Positions 34,315 through 43,365 of a stretch of 64,000 bases of DNA are shown in pieces. The DNA comes from an uncultured Methylobacillus sp. GTDB lineage: Bacteria > Pseudomonadota > Gammaproteobacteria > Burkholderiales > Methylophilaceae. The notes under the pieces are model-generated. The model had not been told where the DNA came from. It worked only from the letters and a program-made list of their open reading frames with translations, and made no database searches. The position numbers and the translations under genes were made by a program. The DNA lies in assembly GCA_946478865.1 (NCBI GenBank), contig CAMLDO010000005.1, positions 1 through 64,000 on the forward strand. Direction: 5' to 3'. Each line of letters opens with the position of its first letter. Positions within the stretch are counted from its first letter, which is position 1.

Positions 34315-35715
34315 ATGAACCTGCCCACGCTACTTCTGATGCTGCGCGCGCGGCTCAAGATCATCGTCGCGACCTTTCTCATCACCGTGCTGAGCGCCAC
34401 CGTGATCAGCCTGATCATGCCCAAGTACTATCGCTCCACGACGCAGGTGGTGCTGAGCTACACCGGGGTGGATACCGTGACTGGCTCCCCGTTGCTCGCG
34501 GCCCAGTTGCCGGGCTTCGTGCAGACGCAGGTGGATATCATCAAGAACCGCAGCGTAGCGCTCAAGGTGGTGGACGATCTGCATCTTCCTTCCAACGAAA
34601 CCATGCGCGACACCTGGAATGAGGAAACCGAAGGCAAGGCGCCCATCCGCGACTGGATGGCGAATCGCCTGCTGGCCCGCCTCGATGTCGAACCTTCGTC
34701 CGACAGCAGCGTGCTCAGCATCTCCTACAGCGACAAGGATAGGCGCATGTCGGCGGACGTGGTCAACGCCTTCGCGCGGTCTTACCGCGACTTGAGCACC
34801 CAGCTCAAGGTGGAACCGGCGCAGTACGCCGCCGACTACTTCAGCAAGCAGGCCAAGTCGCTGCGCGAGAACCTGGAAGTGGCGCAGCGCCGCCTGTCGG
34901 ACTATCAGCAGAAGAACGGCATCACCAGCGCGGACGAGCGCCTCGACGTCGAGGTCGCGCGCCTCAACGACCTGTCGCAACAACTGGTCGTCGCGCAGTC
35001 GCAGGCCATCGAGGCGCGCTCGCGCCAGATGGGCGCCGGCAGTGAGGATTCGCCGGACGTGGCGCAAAGCCCCATCGTGCAAAGCCTGCGCATCGACGCC
35101 GGCAAGGCCGCTTCCAAGCTGGCCGAGCTTTCCGAGCGGCTCGGCCCCAACCACCCGCAGTACATCGCGGCCAAGGCCGAGCTCGACAAGATCCGCGGCG
35201 AATTGCAGCGCGAGATCCGCAGCGCCTCCAACAGCGTCGCCGGTAGCGCGCAGATTCATTTGCGGCGCGAGGCGGACCTGCGTGCGCAGGTGGCGGAACA
35301 AAAGTCCAAGGTGCTGCAGATGAACCGCGTGCGCGACGAACTCTCGCTGCTCAGAAAAGACGTAGAAGTGGCGCAAAAGGCGATGGATACCACCGCCCAG
35401 CGCTTTACCGAAACCAGCATGGAAGGCAACTCCAACCACAGCGACGTGTCGCTGCTGTCTCCGGCGCTGCCTCCGGGTTCCCCGGCCTCGCCGCGCATCG
35501 GGCTCAACATCGCGTTGTCGATGGTGCTCGGCCTGCTGCTGGGCACGGGCCTCGGCCTGCTGCTCGAACTGCTCGACCGCCGCGTGCGGAGCAGCTCGGA
35601 CATTGCCAACCTGCTGCGAGTACCGGTGATCGCGCTGAAACAGGAACGGCCGACCGTGACGGGCATCCGCCTGCTCCCCGGCCCTTCCACGGGCAGATAC
35701 TTGCCTTCAGCCTGA
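34315..35715 (+). CDS. epsF: Chain-length determinant protein EpsF (Wzz/PCP type)
   Basis: 466-aa polysaccharide co-polymerase. Transmembrane helix 1 (about residues 13-35) and helix 2 (about 395-418) bracket a long periplasmic part with coiled-coil segments (about 165-240 and 320-365). The Wzz N-terminal motif (YYRSTTQVVL) and the Pro/Gly-rich motif before helix 2 (LPPGSPASPRIGLNIALS) are present. It controls chain length and links to the cytoplasmic partner EpsG, encoded 10 bp downstream. The C-terminal cytosolic tail is short, ending LPSA. Confidence 0.92.
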   Translation: MNLPTLLLMLRARLKIIVATFLITVLSATVISLIMPKYYRSTTQVVLSYTGVDTVTGSPLLAAQLPGFVQTQVDIIKNRSVALKVVDDLHLPSNETMRDTWNEETEGKAPIRDWMANRLLARLDVEPSSDSSVLSISYSDKDRRMSADVVNAFARSYRDLSTQLKVEPAQYAADYFSKQAKSLRENLEVAQRRLSDYQQKNGITSADERLDVEVARLNDLSQQLVVAQSQAIEARSRQMGAGSEDSPDVAQSPIVQSLRIDAGKAASKLAELSERLGPNHPQYIAAKAELDKIRGELQREIRSASNSVAGSAQIHLRREADLRAQVAEQKSKVLQMNRVRDELSLLRKDVEVAQKAMDTTAQRFTETSMEGNSNHSDVSLLSPALPPGSPASPRIGLNIALSMVLGLLLGTGLGLLLELLDRRVRSSSDIANLLRVPVIALKQERPTVTGIRLLPGPSTGRYLPSA

Positions 35716-35725
35716 GGAGCTTTAC

Positions 35726-36601
35726 ATGAATATCAGTCCGCTCAACCCCAACGCGCTTCCGATTTCCACCGGGAATTATCGCGATACGGAAATCGGCCGC
35801 ATCCTCCAGGACCTCGGCAAGCTGACGCCGGAGGAGGCCGAGCGCGTCCTCCAGCTGCAGCAGAAGGAAGGCCTGCGCTTCGGCGATGCCGCCCGCAAGC
35901 TGCGGCTGGTGACCGAGGGCGACATTCTGCAGGCGCTCGCGATCCAGTTCGATTACCCCTATCTCGCGCCGGAACGCGGTGAGCTGAGCAAGGAGCTGAT
36001 CGCTGCCTACGAGCCGTTCTCTCCCGAGGTGGAGGCTCTGCGTGCGCTGCGCAGCCAATTGCAGTTGCGCTGGTTCAACCATGGCAACAAGGCGCTTTCG
36101 GTGATATCGCCCAACACGGGCGAAGGGTGCAGCAGCCTCGCGGCCAATCTCGCCATCGTGTTTTCCCAGCTGGGCGAACACACGTTGCTGATCGACGCCA
36201 ACCTGCGCCGCCCCAGCCAGCATGCGCTGTTCAACATGAGCGAGCGGCGCGGCCTGTCCGACGTGCTCATCGGCCGCGCCAGCATCGAGGTGATCCGCGA
36301 GATCGACACGATCTCCAATCTCTCGGTACTGGGCGCGGGCACGATTCCGCCGAACCCGCAGGAGCTGCTCAACCGCAAGAGTTTCGGCGAGCTCATGCAT
36401 ATCGTGCAGGACATCTACGACGTGGTCATCGTGGATACCGCGCCCGCCGTCACCTCGGCCGATGCGCAGATCGTCGCTTCGCGCTGCCGCGGCGCGCTGC
36501 TGGTGTCCCGCCTCAACGAAACGCCGATGGCGGACATTGCCAATGTCGGCGATCAGCTCGTCGTCAGCGATGTGCAGCTGGTGGCCGCCATCGTCCTGTA
36601 A
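35726..36601 (+). CDS. epsG: EpsG-like CpsD/CapB P-loop protein with altered Walker A
   Basis: 291-aa cytoplasmic partner of EpsF, related to tyrosine autokinases. Residues 20-90 resemble the GspE/PilB N-terminal domain (GRILQDLGKLTPEEAERVLQLQ). The kinase domain follows with a P-loop reading SPNTGEGCSSLAANLA, where the usual Walker A lysine (GEGKS) is replaced by Cys; Walker A' LLIDANLRRPSQH and Walker B DVVIVDTAP are intact. There is no C-terminal tyrosine cluster, and the end (LVAAIVL) is shorter than typical EpsG. ATP binding may be weak, and it may act as a structural regulator of EpsF. Confidence 0.85.
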   Translation: MNISPLNPNALPISTGNYRDTEIGRILQDLGKLTPEEAERVLQLQQKEGLRFGDAARKLRLVTEGDILQALAIQFDYPYLAPERGELSKELIAAYEPFSPEVEALRALRSQLQLRWFNHGNKALSVISPNTGEGCSSLAANLAIVFSQLGEHTLLIDANLRRPSQHALFNMSERRGLSDVLIGRASIEVIREIDTISNLSVLGAGTIPPNPQELLNRKSFGELMHIVQDIYDVVIVDTAPAVTSADAQIVASRCRGALLVSRLNETPMADIANVGDQLVVSDVQLVAAIVL

Positions 36602-36666
36602 TTCCGCTGCCGTAGCCGAGGCAATGACGTCCCGGCTGCCCGGCAACAACAAGAATGTGAGTTTTC

Positions 36667-37980
36667 ATGGCATTTGCCGATCTGCTCAAATCGTCGAGCC
36701 GGACGCTGATGACCACGGTCGCCGTTACGGCCATCGGGTTCTTCACGTCGGTGATCACCGCCCGGATCCTCGGGCCCGAGGGGCGCGGCCTGCTGTCGGG
36801 CGCGATCCTCATCGCGACGCTCGCGGGCAATGCGGCGCTGTTCGGCCTCGCCAACAGCCTCATCTACCACAAGGGCGCGGGCCGTCCGTTCAACTATGGC
36901 GGCTGGCTGGTGTTCTCGCTCATCTTCGTGTGCGGCCTGTCGGTGATGCTGGCGTGGGTGGGCATGAACATCACGGACGAAGCGCAGCTGCACGCACAGT
37001 TGCCGCTCATCCTGCTGCTCACTGCGGCGACGGCGGGGCAGGGCTTTTATTACGCGTTGTCGCAGCTCAATCACGGGTTGCAGTTCTTCAACCTCATGCG
37101 CTTCCTGCTCGTGGTGGGCAACCTCGTGCTGCTGCTCGGGCTGGTGGCCTTCATGGACGAGGTGAACTTCGTCGCGATCCTTATTACGCAGACCATCGTC
37201 GCAGCCGGACTGACGCTCATGGGCGTGTGGTGGTCGCTGCGCAACCGCGTATGGCAGCTCGAGGCCAGCGACCAGCCGCCGGCGACCTGGCGCGGCATGC
37301 TGGGTTACGGCGCGAGCCATCACGGCACGGTGCTGCTGAGCCTGTTCCTGGTCAATTTCGACAAGATCGCGCTGCTCAACATCGGCACCATCGTCGAGTA
37401 CGGTTTCTACGCGCTGGCCTTCACCACCTCGCGCCTTATCGGCGCTTTGCAGGAAGCAGTGGCCACCGCGCTCTACTCGCGCTTCGCGGGCAAGGACATC
37501 CAGGCGCTGTCGCACCACGTGCGCGTCGCCTTCCGCATTACCTTCGTGCCGATGCTGCTGCTCGCGGCGCTTGGCGCGGCGCTGTCGCCCTGGCTCATCA
37601 AATGGGTGTACGGCGAGGCTTTCGTTTCGATGACCATCCCGTTCGCGATCCTGCTGTTCGAGGCGGTCATCACCGGCGCGAGCTGGACGCTGGCGCAGCG
37701 CTTCAACGCGGGCGGGCGTCCGGGACTGGTGTTCGTGCGCCAGTTCATTTCGGTGGTGCCGGTGTTCATCGCGCTTCCGTTCCTGCCGCGGGAAAACATC
37801 CACATCTATCTCAGTCTGCTCATGCTGTCCGGCGCAGTGCTGAGGCTGACCGTGACGCTGGGGCTGTATCCCTTCGCGCTCAAGGAGCGCATGCCCGAAC
37901 TGCTGCCGACCGGGCAGGACTGCGCCAATGCGCTGAAAGTGCTGCAAGGCGCGCGCGCCCGGCTGCGGGGAGCGGGCTGA
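36667..37980 (+). CDS. Wzx-type polysaccharide flippase
   Basis: 437-aa integral membrane protein with about 12 predicted helices of the polysaccharide biosynthesis (PST/Wzx) family, expected to flip undecaprenyl-linked repeat units to the periplasm. The N-terminus (SSSRTLMTTVAVTAIGFFTSVITARILGPEGRG) is the typical helix 1 with the RxLGPxxxG motif. It lies 65 bp after epsG, where exosortase (epsH) sits in methanolan-type loci, so this locus uses a Wzx/Wzy route there instead. Family assignment is secure, substrate unknown. Confidence 0.9.
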   Translation: MAFADLLKSSSRTLMTTVAVTAIGFFTSVITARILGPEGRGLLSGAILIATLAGNAALFGLANSLIYHKGAGRPFNYGGWLVFSLIFVCGLSVMLAWVGMNITDEAQLHAQLPLILLLTAATAGQGFYYALSQLNHGLQFFNLMRFLLVVGNLVLLLGLVAFMDEVNFVAILITQTIVAAGLTLMGVWWSLRNRVWQLEASDQPPATWRGMLGYGASHHGTVLLSLFLVNFDKIALLNIGTIVEYGFYALAFTTSRLIGALQEAVATALYSRFAGKDIQALSHHVRVAFRITFVPMLLLAALGAALSPWLIKWVYGEAFVSMTIPFAILLFEAVITGASWTLAQRFNAGGRPGLVFVRQFISVVPVFIALPFLPRENIHIYLSLLMLSGAVLRLTVTLGLYPFALKERMPELLPTGQDCANALKVLQGARARLRGAG

Positions 37981-38020
37981 CAGGCCCTCAACAATCCGAA
38001 TCAACGAGGTATTGAAAAAA

Positions 38021-39016
38021 ATGGACCAGAAAATCGACACCTATCCGCTGCGCGAGAGCGATATGCCCGAGTTCAACCACTCTGTCATGATGACCGCGTT
38101 GTCGGACAAGCATCAGGTCATACTCGACCTGATCGCCGGCCGGCCGTTCCATTATGTGGACTATCCGGTACACGGCAATATCGGCGACCTGCTGATCATG
38201 CAGGGCACGCTGGCCTTCTTCCAGCGCTACAAGCTCACGCCGCGCATCAGCGCGCCCGCATTTTCGTACAACCCGGGCTGGATCGAGAAGGACGACGTGA
38301 TCCTGTTCCACGGCGGCGGCAATTTCGGCGATCTGTACAGCGAATTCGGCATGCAGGCACTGCGCGAGCTGGTAGTCAGCACGCGTCCTGAAAACCGCAT
38401 CATCGTGCTGCCGCAAACGCTGCACTTCGGCTCGCCAGAAGAGCGCAAACGCTCGGCACGCGTGTTCCGCAAGCATCCGGACGTGCACATCTGCGTGCGC
38501 GACTACGCTTCCTACGAGATCGCCAAGGACTTCACCGATCACGTGCATCTGTTGCCCGACATGGCGCACCAGCTTTACCCGATTTTGCCGAAGCATCCTT
38601 CCGTGCGCAGTGCGCTGCTCATCAGCCGCATGGACGGCGAGAAGCGTGCTTCGGGCGACGGCGACACCCCGGAGTTCGCGATGATGACCGACTGGCCGGT
38701 CGTGGTGGGCGAGCGCGAGAAGAACATCGACTTCTTCCGCCGTGCGATGCGCAGCACCTACCGTCTCGGCATCGGCTGGAACTCCAACAAGCTGCTCACC
38801 AAAAGCTGGGCCAAGTATTCCGGCAAGCTCATCGACGATGCAGTGGGATTGTTCTCCTACTACAACCATATCGTGACCGACCGTTTGCACGGCCACATTC
38901 TCGCTTGCCTCATGAACAAGCCCAGCACGGTGCTGGACAACAGCTACGGCAAGAACTCGAGTTACGTCAGCGCATGGACGGCCAACAGCGAGCTCGTCTC
39001 TTTGAAGAAAGGATAA
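38021..39016 (+). CDS. Polysaccharide pyruvyl transferase family protein
   Basis: 331-aa cytoplasmic enzyme of the polysaccharide pyruvyl transferase (WcaK/CsaB-like) family, adding a pyruvate ketal from phosphoenolpyruvate to a sugar. Diagnostic parts are YPVHGNIGDLLIMQGTLAFF near the N-terminus, FHGGGNFGDLY around residue 95, and TDRLHGHILACLMNKPS near residue 290. The ATG at 38021 lies 11 bp after an SD-like GAGG; an upstream TTG is too close to it. Pyruvylation would give the EPS a negative charge. Confidence 0.9.
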   Translation: MDQKIDTYPLRESDMPEFNHSVMMTALSDKHQVILDLIAGRPFHYVDYPVHGNIGDLLIMQGTLAFFQRYKLTPRISAPAFSYNPGWIEKDDVILFHGGGNFGDLYSEFGMQALRELVVSTRPENRIIVLPQTLHFGSPEERKRSARVFRKHPDVHICVRDYASYEIAKDFTDHVHLLPDMAHQLYPILPKHPSVRSALLISRMDGEKRASGDGDTPEFAMMTDWPVVVGEREKNIDFFRRAMRSTYRLGIGWNSNKLLTKSWAKYSGKLIDDAVGLFSYYNHIVTDRLHGHILACLMNKPSTVLDNSYGKNSSYVSAWTANSELVSLKKG

Positions 39017-39021
39017 CAATC

Positions 39022-40101
39022 ATGGCTACCTTTGACGTTTTGCTCCCCGTGAAGAACGGGATCGATTACCTCGCGGAAGCGCTCGACAGCATCACGCTGC
39101 AAACTTTCCGCGACTGGCGCGTGTTTGTGCTCGACCACGGCTCCACCGACGGCAGCCTGGAACTCGCGCAGCTTTATGCCGAGCGCGACAAACGCATCCA
39201 GGCACACTCGCTGCCGCATGCCCAAGGCCTCGCCGGCCTGCTCAACATGGGGCTCGACATGTGCGACGCGAAATACGTGATGCGCCAGGACGCGGACGAT
39301 ATCTCGCTGCCCGAGCGCATGGAAGTGCTGGCGGCGGCGATGGGTGCCGACCCGGAGCTGGTGCTGGTCGGCTCGCTGGGCGACGTGATCGATGCCGAGG
39401 GCCACAAGATCGGTATCCTCGACATGCCCACCGGCGTTCATGGCGTGCTCACCGCGACGCCGTTCCGCACCCCGGTCGCCCACCCCACGGTGGCGATGCG
39501 CCTTGACGCGTTGCGCTGCATGGACGCCAAATATGGCGTGGATTTTATCGGCGCGATGCCGCTGGACCGCCGCATGAGCGTGCCGGGCCTCGCCGAGGAC
39601 TATTTCCTGTTCGGCCAATTGGCATTGGTGAGCCGCTGCATGAATGTGAACCAGAGCCTCATCAAATATCGCTGGCACGGTTCCAACGTGGGCGCGACCA
39701 AGTACGTGGACCAGACCGATCTCGCGCTGCGCATCTCGCGCTACCTCACCGAGTCGCTCGCGATCATCAACAACACCAAGGGCTTCGACCCGGCGCCGTT
39801 CTGCAATCACGGCGTCAACCTCATCAACTTCCACGGCCGCACCGACTTCAGCGAGGAATACGAACAGATGCGCCGCTTCATGACCAAGGTGATGCCGGAG
39901 TCCATGGAGCTGCAGCACGAGCTGTCCTACCGCAAGGCGATTTCCAACCGCCTCAAGCCGGTCATGGCTTCGCGCTACGCCAGCCACGCGGCGCGTCACG
40001 GCATTCGCCATGTGGAGTGGCGCACCGTGCGTTCGTGGATGATCAAGGACGTGAAGAAGCAGCCTATCCTCACCCTGACCCCGTCGGGGCTGGTGGCCTG
40101 A
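39022..40101 (+). CDS. Family 2 glycosyltransferase
   Basis: 359-aa GT-A fold glycosyltransferase starting MATFDVLLPVKNGIDYLAEALDSI. It has the nucleotide-binding VFVLDHGSTDGS, the DxD-like RQDADDISLPERM segment and an EDYFLFGQLAL catalytic-base region. There is no membrane segment, so it is a cytosolic enzyme extending the lipid-linked repeat. It starts 5 bp after the pyruvyltransferase gene. Donor and acceptor sugars are unknown. Confidence 0.9.
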   Translation: MATFDVLLPVKNGIDYLAEALDSITLQTFRDWRVFVLDHGSTDGSLELAQLYAERDKRIQAHSLPHAQGLAGLLNMGLDMCDAKYVMRQDADDISLPERMEVLAAAMGADPELVLVGSLGDVIDAEGHKIGILDMPTGVHGVLTATPFRTPVAHPTVAMRLDALRCMDAKYGVDFIGAMPLDRRMSVPGLAEDYFLFGQLALVSRCMNVNQSLIKYRWHGSNVGATKYVDQTDLALRISRYLTESLAIINNTKGFDPAPFCNHGVNLINFHGRTDFSEEYEQMRRFMTKVMPESMELQHELSYRKAISNRLKPVMASRYASHAARHGIRHVEWRTVRSWMIKDVKKQPILTLTPSGLVA

Positions 40102-40108
40102 GGCAAGC

Positions 40109-41554
40109 ATGGATTCCCTCCAGTCGAAACCGCTGGTGGCCGGCCTGGCCGTGCTGCTGACCGGCCTCGTCGCCGGCGCGATCGCGGTGGGTTTCGTGGA
40201 CCTGGTGAAGGGCAAGCTGGCGCTGGTCGCCGCGCTGCCTTTCGTGTTCGCGATGGGCATGCTGCTGCTCGCCGACAAGCGCAAGCTGTTCTTCCTCATC
40301 CTGCTGTTCCGCGCCTCGGGCGACCTCGTGCTGGAAACCACGCGCTTCGGCGGCGGCATGGGCGTGGGCGGTCTCATCAATGCGCTGGTGATCCTGCTCG
40401 CGATGATGTTCGTGTTCGAGCGGCCGGCCGCGCTCAACAAGCGGGCATTGTCGATCTGGGGCCCGCTGCTCGCAGTGGCGTTCGCGGCGATCTTTCATGC
40501 GCCCGAGCTCAAGGAGGCGGTGCGCGCCTTCCTCGCGCTGGTGTCCTACATGGCGGTGTTCGTCATCGCGTTCTATGTGGTGCGCAGCAAGGACGAGTTC
40601 GAGTCGGCGATCTCGCTCATCCTGCTGTCTTCCATCATTCCAGTGTTGTATGCGCTGTTCATCGTCGCCGGAAAGGGCGGGGGCGTGATGTCGGACGGGT
40701 TCCGCCTGAGCGGCACCTTCAGCCATCCCAACATCCTCGCGTTCTACCTGGTGCTCAACATTTCGCTGATCTTCTACCGGCTGAAAACGACCTTCGTCGA
40801 TGCCGAGCTCTACAAGAAGATGGCGTTGTGGGGCTGGATGGGACTCATGATGGGGCTGTTGGTGCTGACCCAGACCCGCAGCGCATGGGCGGCGATGTTC
40901 GTGATCTTCGCGGTGTACGGCGTGTTCTTCCAGCAGCGCTACCTGCTGTACCTGGTGCTTGCGCCGCTGGTGGCGCTGCTGATTCCCACCGTGCGCGACC
41001 GGATCATGGATCTGGGCCAGGGCAACGAGATGGGCCGCTACACCGAGCTCAACTCCTTTGCCTGGCGTCAGCTGCTGTGGAAATACGCCATCGACTGGAT
41101 GGCGCTCTCCAAGTCGGCTTTCGGTTACGGGCTCAACTCCTTCAAGCATTTCTCGCCGATTTTCTTCCCGCTCGCGGGCGGCACGCACTTCGGCGCACAC
41201 AGCACTTACGTGCAGTGGTACTTCGAGACCGGCGTGATCGGCATCCTCTCCGCGGTCTGGCTGTATGTGCGGTTGTTCTTCACGCTGCTGCTGGGCCTCA
41301 AGCAGAACCGGCTGGGCACCATCATCGTGGTGACGCTGCTCATCGAATACCTGTTCTTCGCCTTCTCCGACAACATGCTCGATTACCTCGCCTTCAACTG
41401 GTACTACTGGTTCTTTATGGGCGCCGCCTGCGCGATGGCCTTGCGCTCGCCCGCGGCCCAGGCGTTGACCCGGCAATACGAGCCGGGCTGGAGCGAGCAC
41501 GAGCCGGACTACAACTTCCTGAGGAGCAATCGCCAGCATGAGCCGCGATACTGA
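40109..41554 (+). CDS. Wzy-type polymerase / O-antigen ligase family protein
   Basis: 481-aa polytopic membrane protein with about 11-12 helices and a Wzy_C (O-antigen ligase-like) domain. The large periplasmic loop around residues 325-375 contains ELNSFAWRQLLWKYAIDWM, FGYGLNSFKHF and HFGAHSTYVQWYFETGVIG, the typical R/H-containing ligase/polymerase loop. Its likely role is polymerisation of EPS repeat units in the periplasm. It begins 7 bp after the GT2 gene and overlaps the next gene by 17 bp. Confidence 0.9.
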   Translation: MDSLQSKPLVAGLAVLLTGLVAGAIAVGFVDLVKGKLALVAALPFVFAMGMLLLADKRKLFFLILLFRASGDLVLETTRFGGGMGVGGLINALVILLAMMFVFERPAALNKRALSIWGPLLAVAFAAIFHAPELKEAVRAFLALVSYMAVFVIAFYVVRSKDEFESAISLILLSSIIPVLYALFIVAGKGGGVMSDGFRLSGTFSHPNILAFYLVLNISLIFYRLKTTFVDAELYKKMALWGWMGLMMGLLVLTQTRSAWAAMFVIFAVYGVFFQQRYLLYLVLAPLVALLIPTVRDRIMDLGQGNEMGRYTELNSFAWRQLLWKYAIDWMALSKSAFGYGLNSFKHFSPIFFPLAGGTHFGAHSTYVQWYFETGVIGILSAVWLYVRLFFTLLLGLKQNRLGTIIVVTLLIEYLFFAFSDNMLDYLAFNWYYWFFMGAACAMALRSPAAQALTRQYEPGWSEHEPDYNFLRSNRQHEPRY

Positions 41555-42101
41555 TTGGGAAGCCGATCTGGCGCGCTATCCCGCGCCGCGCCCCATGCTC
41601 AAGGAGCAGTCGTTGTGGGCGGTGTGGGTGTACCGCTATGGGCGGCGCGTGGACCGCATGACCGAGGGACTGCCGCGCAAGTTGGCGACCATCGTCTATT
41701 GGCTGCTGTTCCGTGTCATCGAGACGCTGACCGCGATCAGCCTGCCCAAGACAGCCGAGATCGGGCCGGGGCTGCGCATCTGGCATTTCGGCAACATCTT
41801 CATTCATTCGAATGCGCGCATCGGCGCTCACTGCACGTTGCGGCAGGGCGTCACCATCGGCAACCGTACCGAGGACGGCCCGGTGCCGGTGATCGGCGAC
41901 AACGTCGAATTCGGCGCCTACGCCCAGGTGCTGGGCGGCGTGCGCATCGGCAACAACTGCAAGATCGGCGCGATGTCGGTGGTGCTCAGCGACGTCCCGG
42001 ACGGCTGCACCGCCGTGGGCGCGCCAGCCCGCATCATCCGCCCGGCGTTGCACAGCGTGCCTGTCTGCGCCGAGGCCGCTATAGGAATCTCCGATGAGTA
42101 A
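41538..42101 (+). CDS. Serine-acetyltransferase-like hexapeptide acyltransferase
   Basis: 187-aa protein with an N-terminal helical part and a left-handed beta-helix C-terminus (IGPGLRIWHFGNIFIHSNARIG, LRQGVTIGNRTED, IGDNVEFGAYAQVLGGVRIG, CKIGAMSVVLSDVP). It resembles CysE-type enzymes, and homologues in EPS clusters acetylate sugars. The cysteine-biosynthesis role is unlikely in this context. It overlaps the genes on both sides by 17 and 8 bp, so it is tightly co-translated within the EPS operon. Confidence 0.88.
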   Translation: MSRDTDWEADLARYPAPRPMLKEQSLWAVWVYRYGRRVDRMTEGLPRKLATIVYWLLFRVIETLTAISLPKTAEIGPGLRIWHFGNIFIHSNARIGAHCTLRQGVTIGNRTEDGPVPVIGDNVEFGAYAQVLGGVRIGNNCKIGAMSVVLSDVPDGCTAVGAPARIIRPALHSVPVCAEAAIGISDE

Positions 42102-43365
42102 ATTCAATATCGCCTACTTCATCAACCAGTACCCCAAGGTCAGTCACAGTTTCATCCGTCGCGAGATTCTCGCACTGGAGCGGCAGGGCTTCAGCGTGGA
42201 GCGCATCGCCTTGCGCGGGTGGGACGGCGACCTCGTGGACGTCGAGGACCTGCGCGAACGCGGCCAGACGCAGTACGTGCTGCAGGATGGCGTCGGCAGC
42301 CTGCTGCTCGGCATGCTGCGCCTCGCGCTGGCGCGTCCGGTTCGCTTTGCCCACGCGCTGGCGACCGCGCTGCGCATGAGTTTCCATGCGGATCGTCCGC
42401 TGCCGTATCACCTCATTTACTTGGCGGAAGCCTGTCGCCTGCTGCCATGGCTGGAAGCAGCCAATTCGCAGCATGTGCATGCCCATTTCGGCACCAATTC
42501 CGCCGAAGTGGTGATGCTGGCCCATATGCTGGGCGGGCCGGGCTACAGTTTCACGGTGCATGGTCCCGAGGAGTTCGACAAGCCGGAATTCCTCAAGCTG
42601 CGCGAGAAGGTGAAGCACGCTTCCTTTGTCGTCGCGATCAGCGATTTCTGCCGCAGCCAGCTGTTCCGCTGGTCCGACTATGCCGACTGGAACAAGATCC
42701 GCGTGGTGCACTGCGGTATCGAGCCGGCATTCCATCGCGGCTCGCCGGTACCGATTCCCTCTGCGCCGCGCCTGGTGTGCGTGGGGCGGCTGTGCGAGCA
42801 GAAGGGCCAGCTCCTGCTGGTCGAGGCGGTCGAGCAGCTGGTGCGCAAGGGTGTCGATATCGAGGTGGTGCTGGCCGGCGACGGCGAGATGCGGCAGGAA
42901 ATCGAAATGCAGATCGCGCAGCGCAAGCTGCAGAAGCATTTCCGCATTACCGGCTGGATCAGCAGCGAACAGGTGCGCGAGGAATTGCTGGCCGCGCGGG
43001 CGCTGGTGTTGCCGAGTTTTGCCGAAGGCCTGCCGGTGGTGGTCATGGAAGCGATGGCGCTGCGCCGCCCGGTGCTGTCCACCTATGTCGCCGGCATTCC
43101 CGAACTCATCGAATCCGGCAAGCACGGCAAGCTTTTCCCCGCCGGCGACGCGGATGCGCTCGCCGCCGCGATGCAGGAATTCCTCGCGCAGCCGCTCGCG
43201 GCGGTCGAGGCCATGGGCGAAGCCGCGCATTACCGCGCGCTGGAACGCCACTCCATCGACAGCGAAGCGGGCAAGCTCGCGCGCCTCATGCTTGCCGTGA
43301 CCTCCGAAGCCGAACCGCCGCGCGTGATGCCGGAAAAGAAGCGATCCTATGACGCTGCTGCTTGA
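42094..43365 (+). CDS. Family 4 glycosyltransferase
   Basis: 423-aa GT-B glycosyltransferase. The N-terminal domain starts MSKFNIAYFINQYPKVSHSFIRREI and contains HVHAHFGTNSAEV. The C-terminal GT4 domain has LVCVGRLCEQKGQLLLVEAV, GDGEMRQEIE and the donor-binding motif LPSFAEGLPVVVMEAMA with the conserved Glu-x7-Glu. It overlaps both neighbours (8 and 17 bp). It is of the colanic-acid/AmsK-like exopolysaccharide type. Exact sugar unknown. Confidence 0.92.
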   Translation: MSKFNIAYFINQYPKVSHSFIRREILALERQGFSVERIALRGWDGDLVDVEDLRERGQTQYVLQDGVGSLLLGMLRLALARPVRFAHALATALRMSFHADRPLPYHLIYLAEACRLLPWLEAANSQHVHAHFGTNSAEVVMLAHMLGGPGYSFTVHGPEEFDKPEFLKLREKVKHASFVVAISDFCRSQLFRWSDYADWNKIRVVHCGIEPAFHRGSPVPIPSAPRLVCVGRLCEQKGQLLLVEAVEQLVRKGVDIEVVLAGDGEMRQEIEMQIAQRKLQKHFRITGWISSEQVREELLAARALVLPSFAEGLPVVVMEAMALRRPVLSTYVAGIPELIESGKHGKLFPAGDADALAAAMQEFLAQPLAAVEAMGEAAHYRALERHSIDSEAGKLARLMLAVTSEAEPPRVMPEKKRSYDAAA

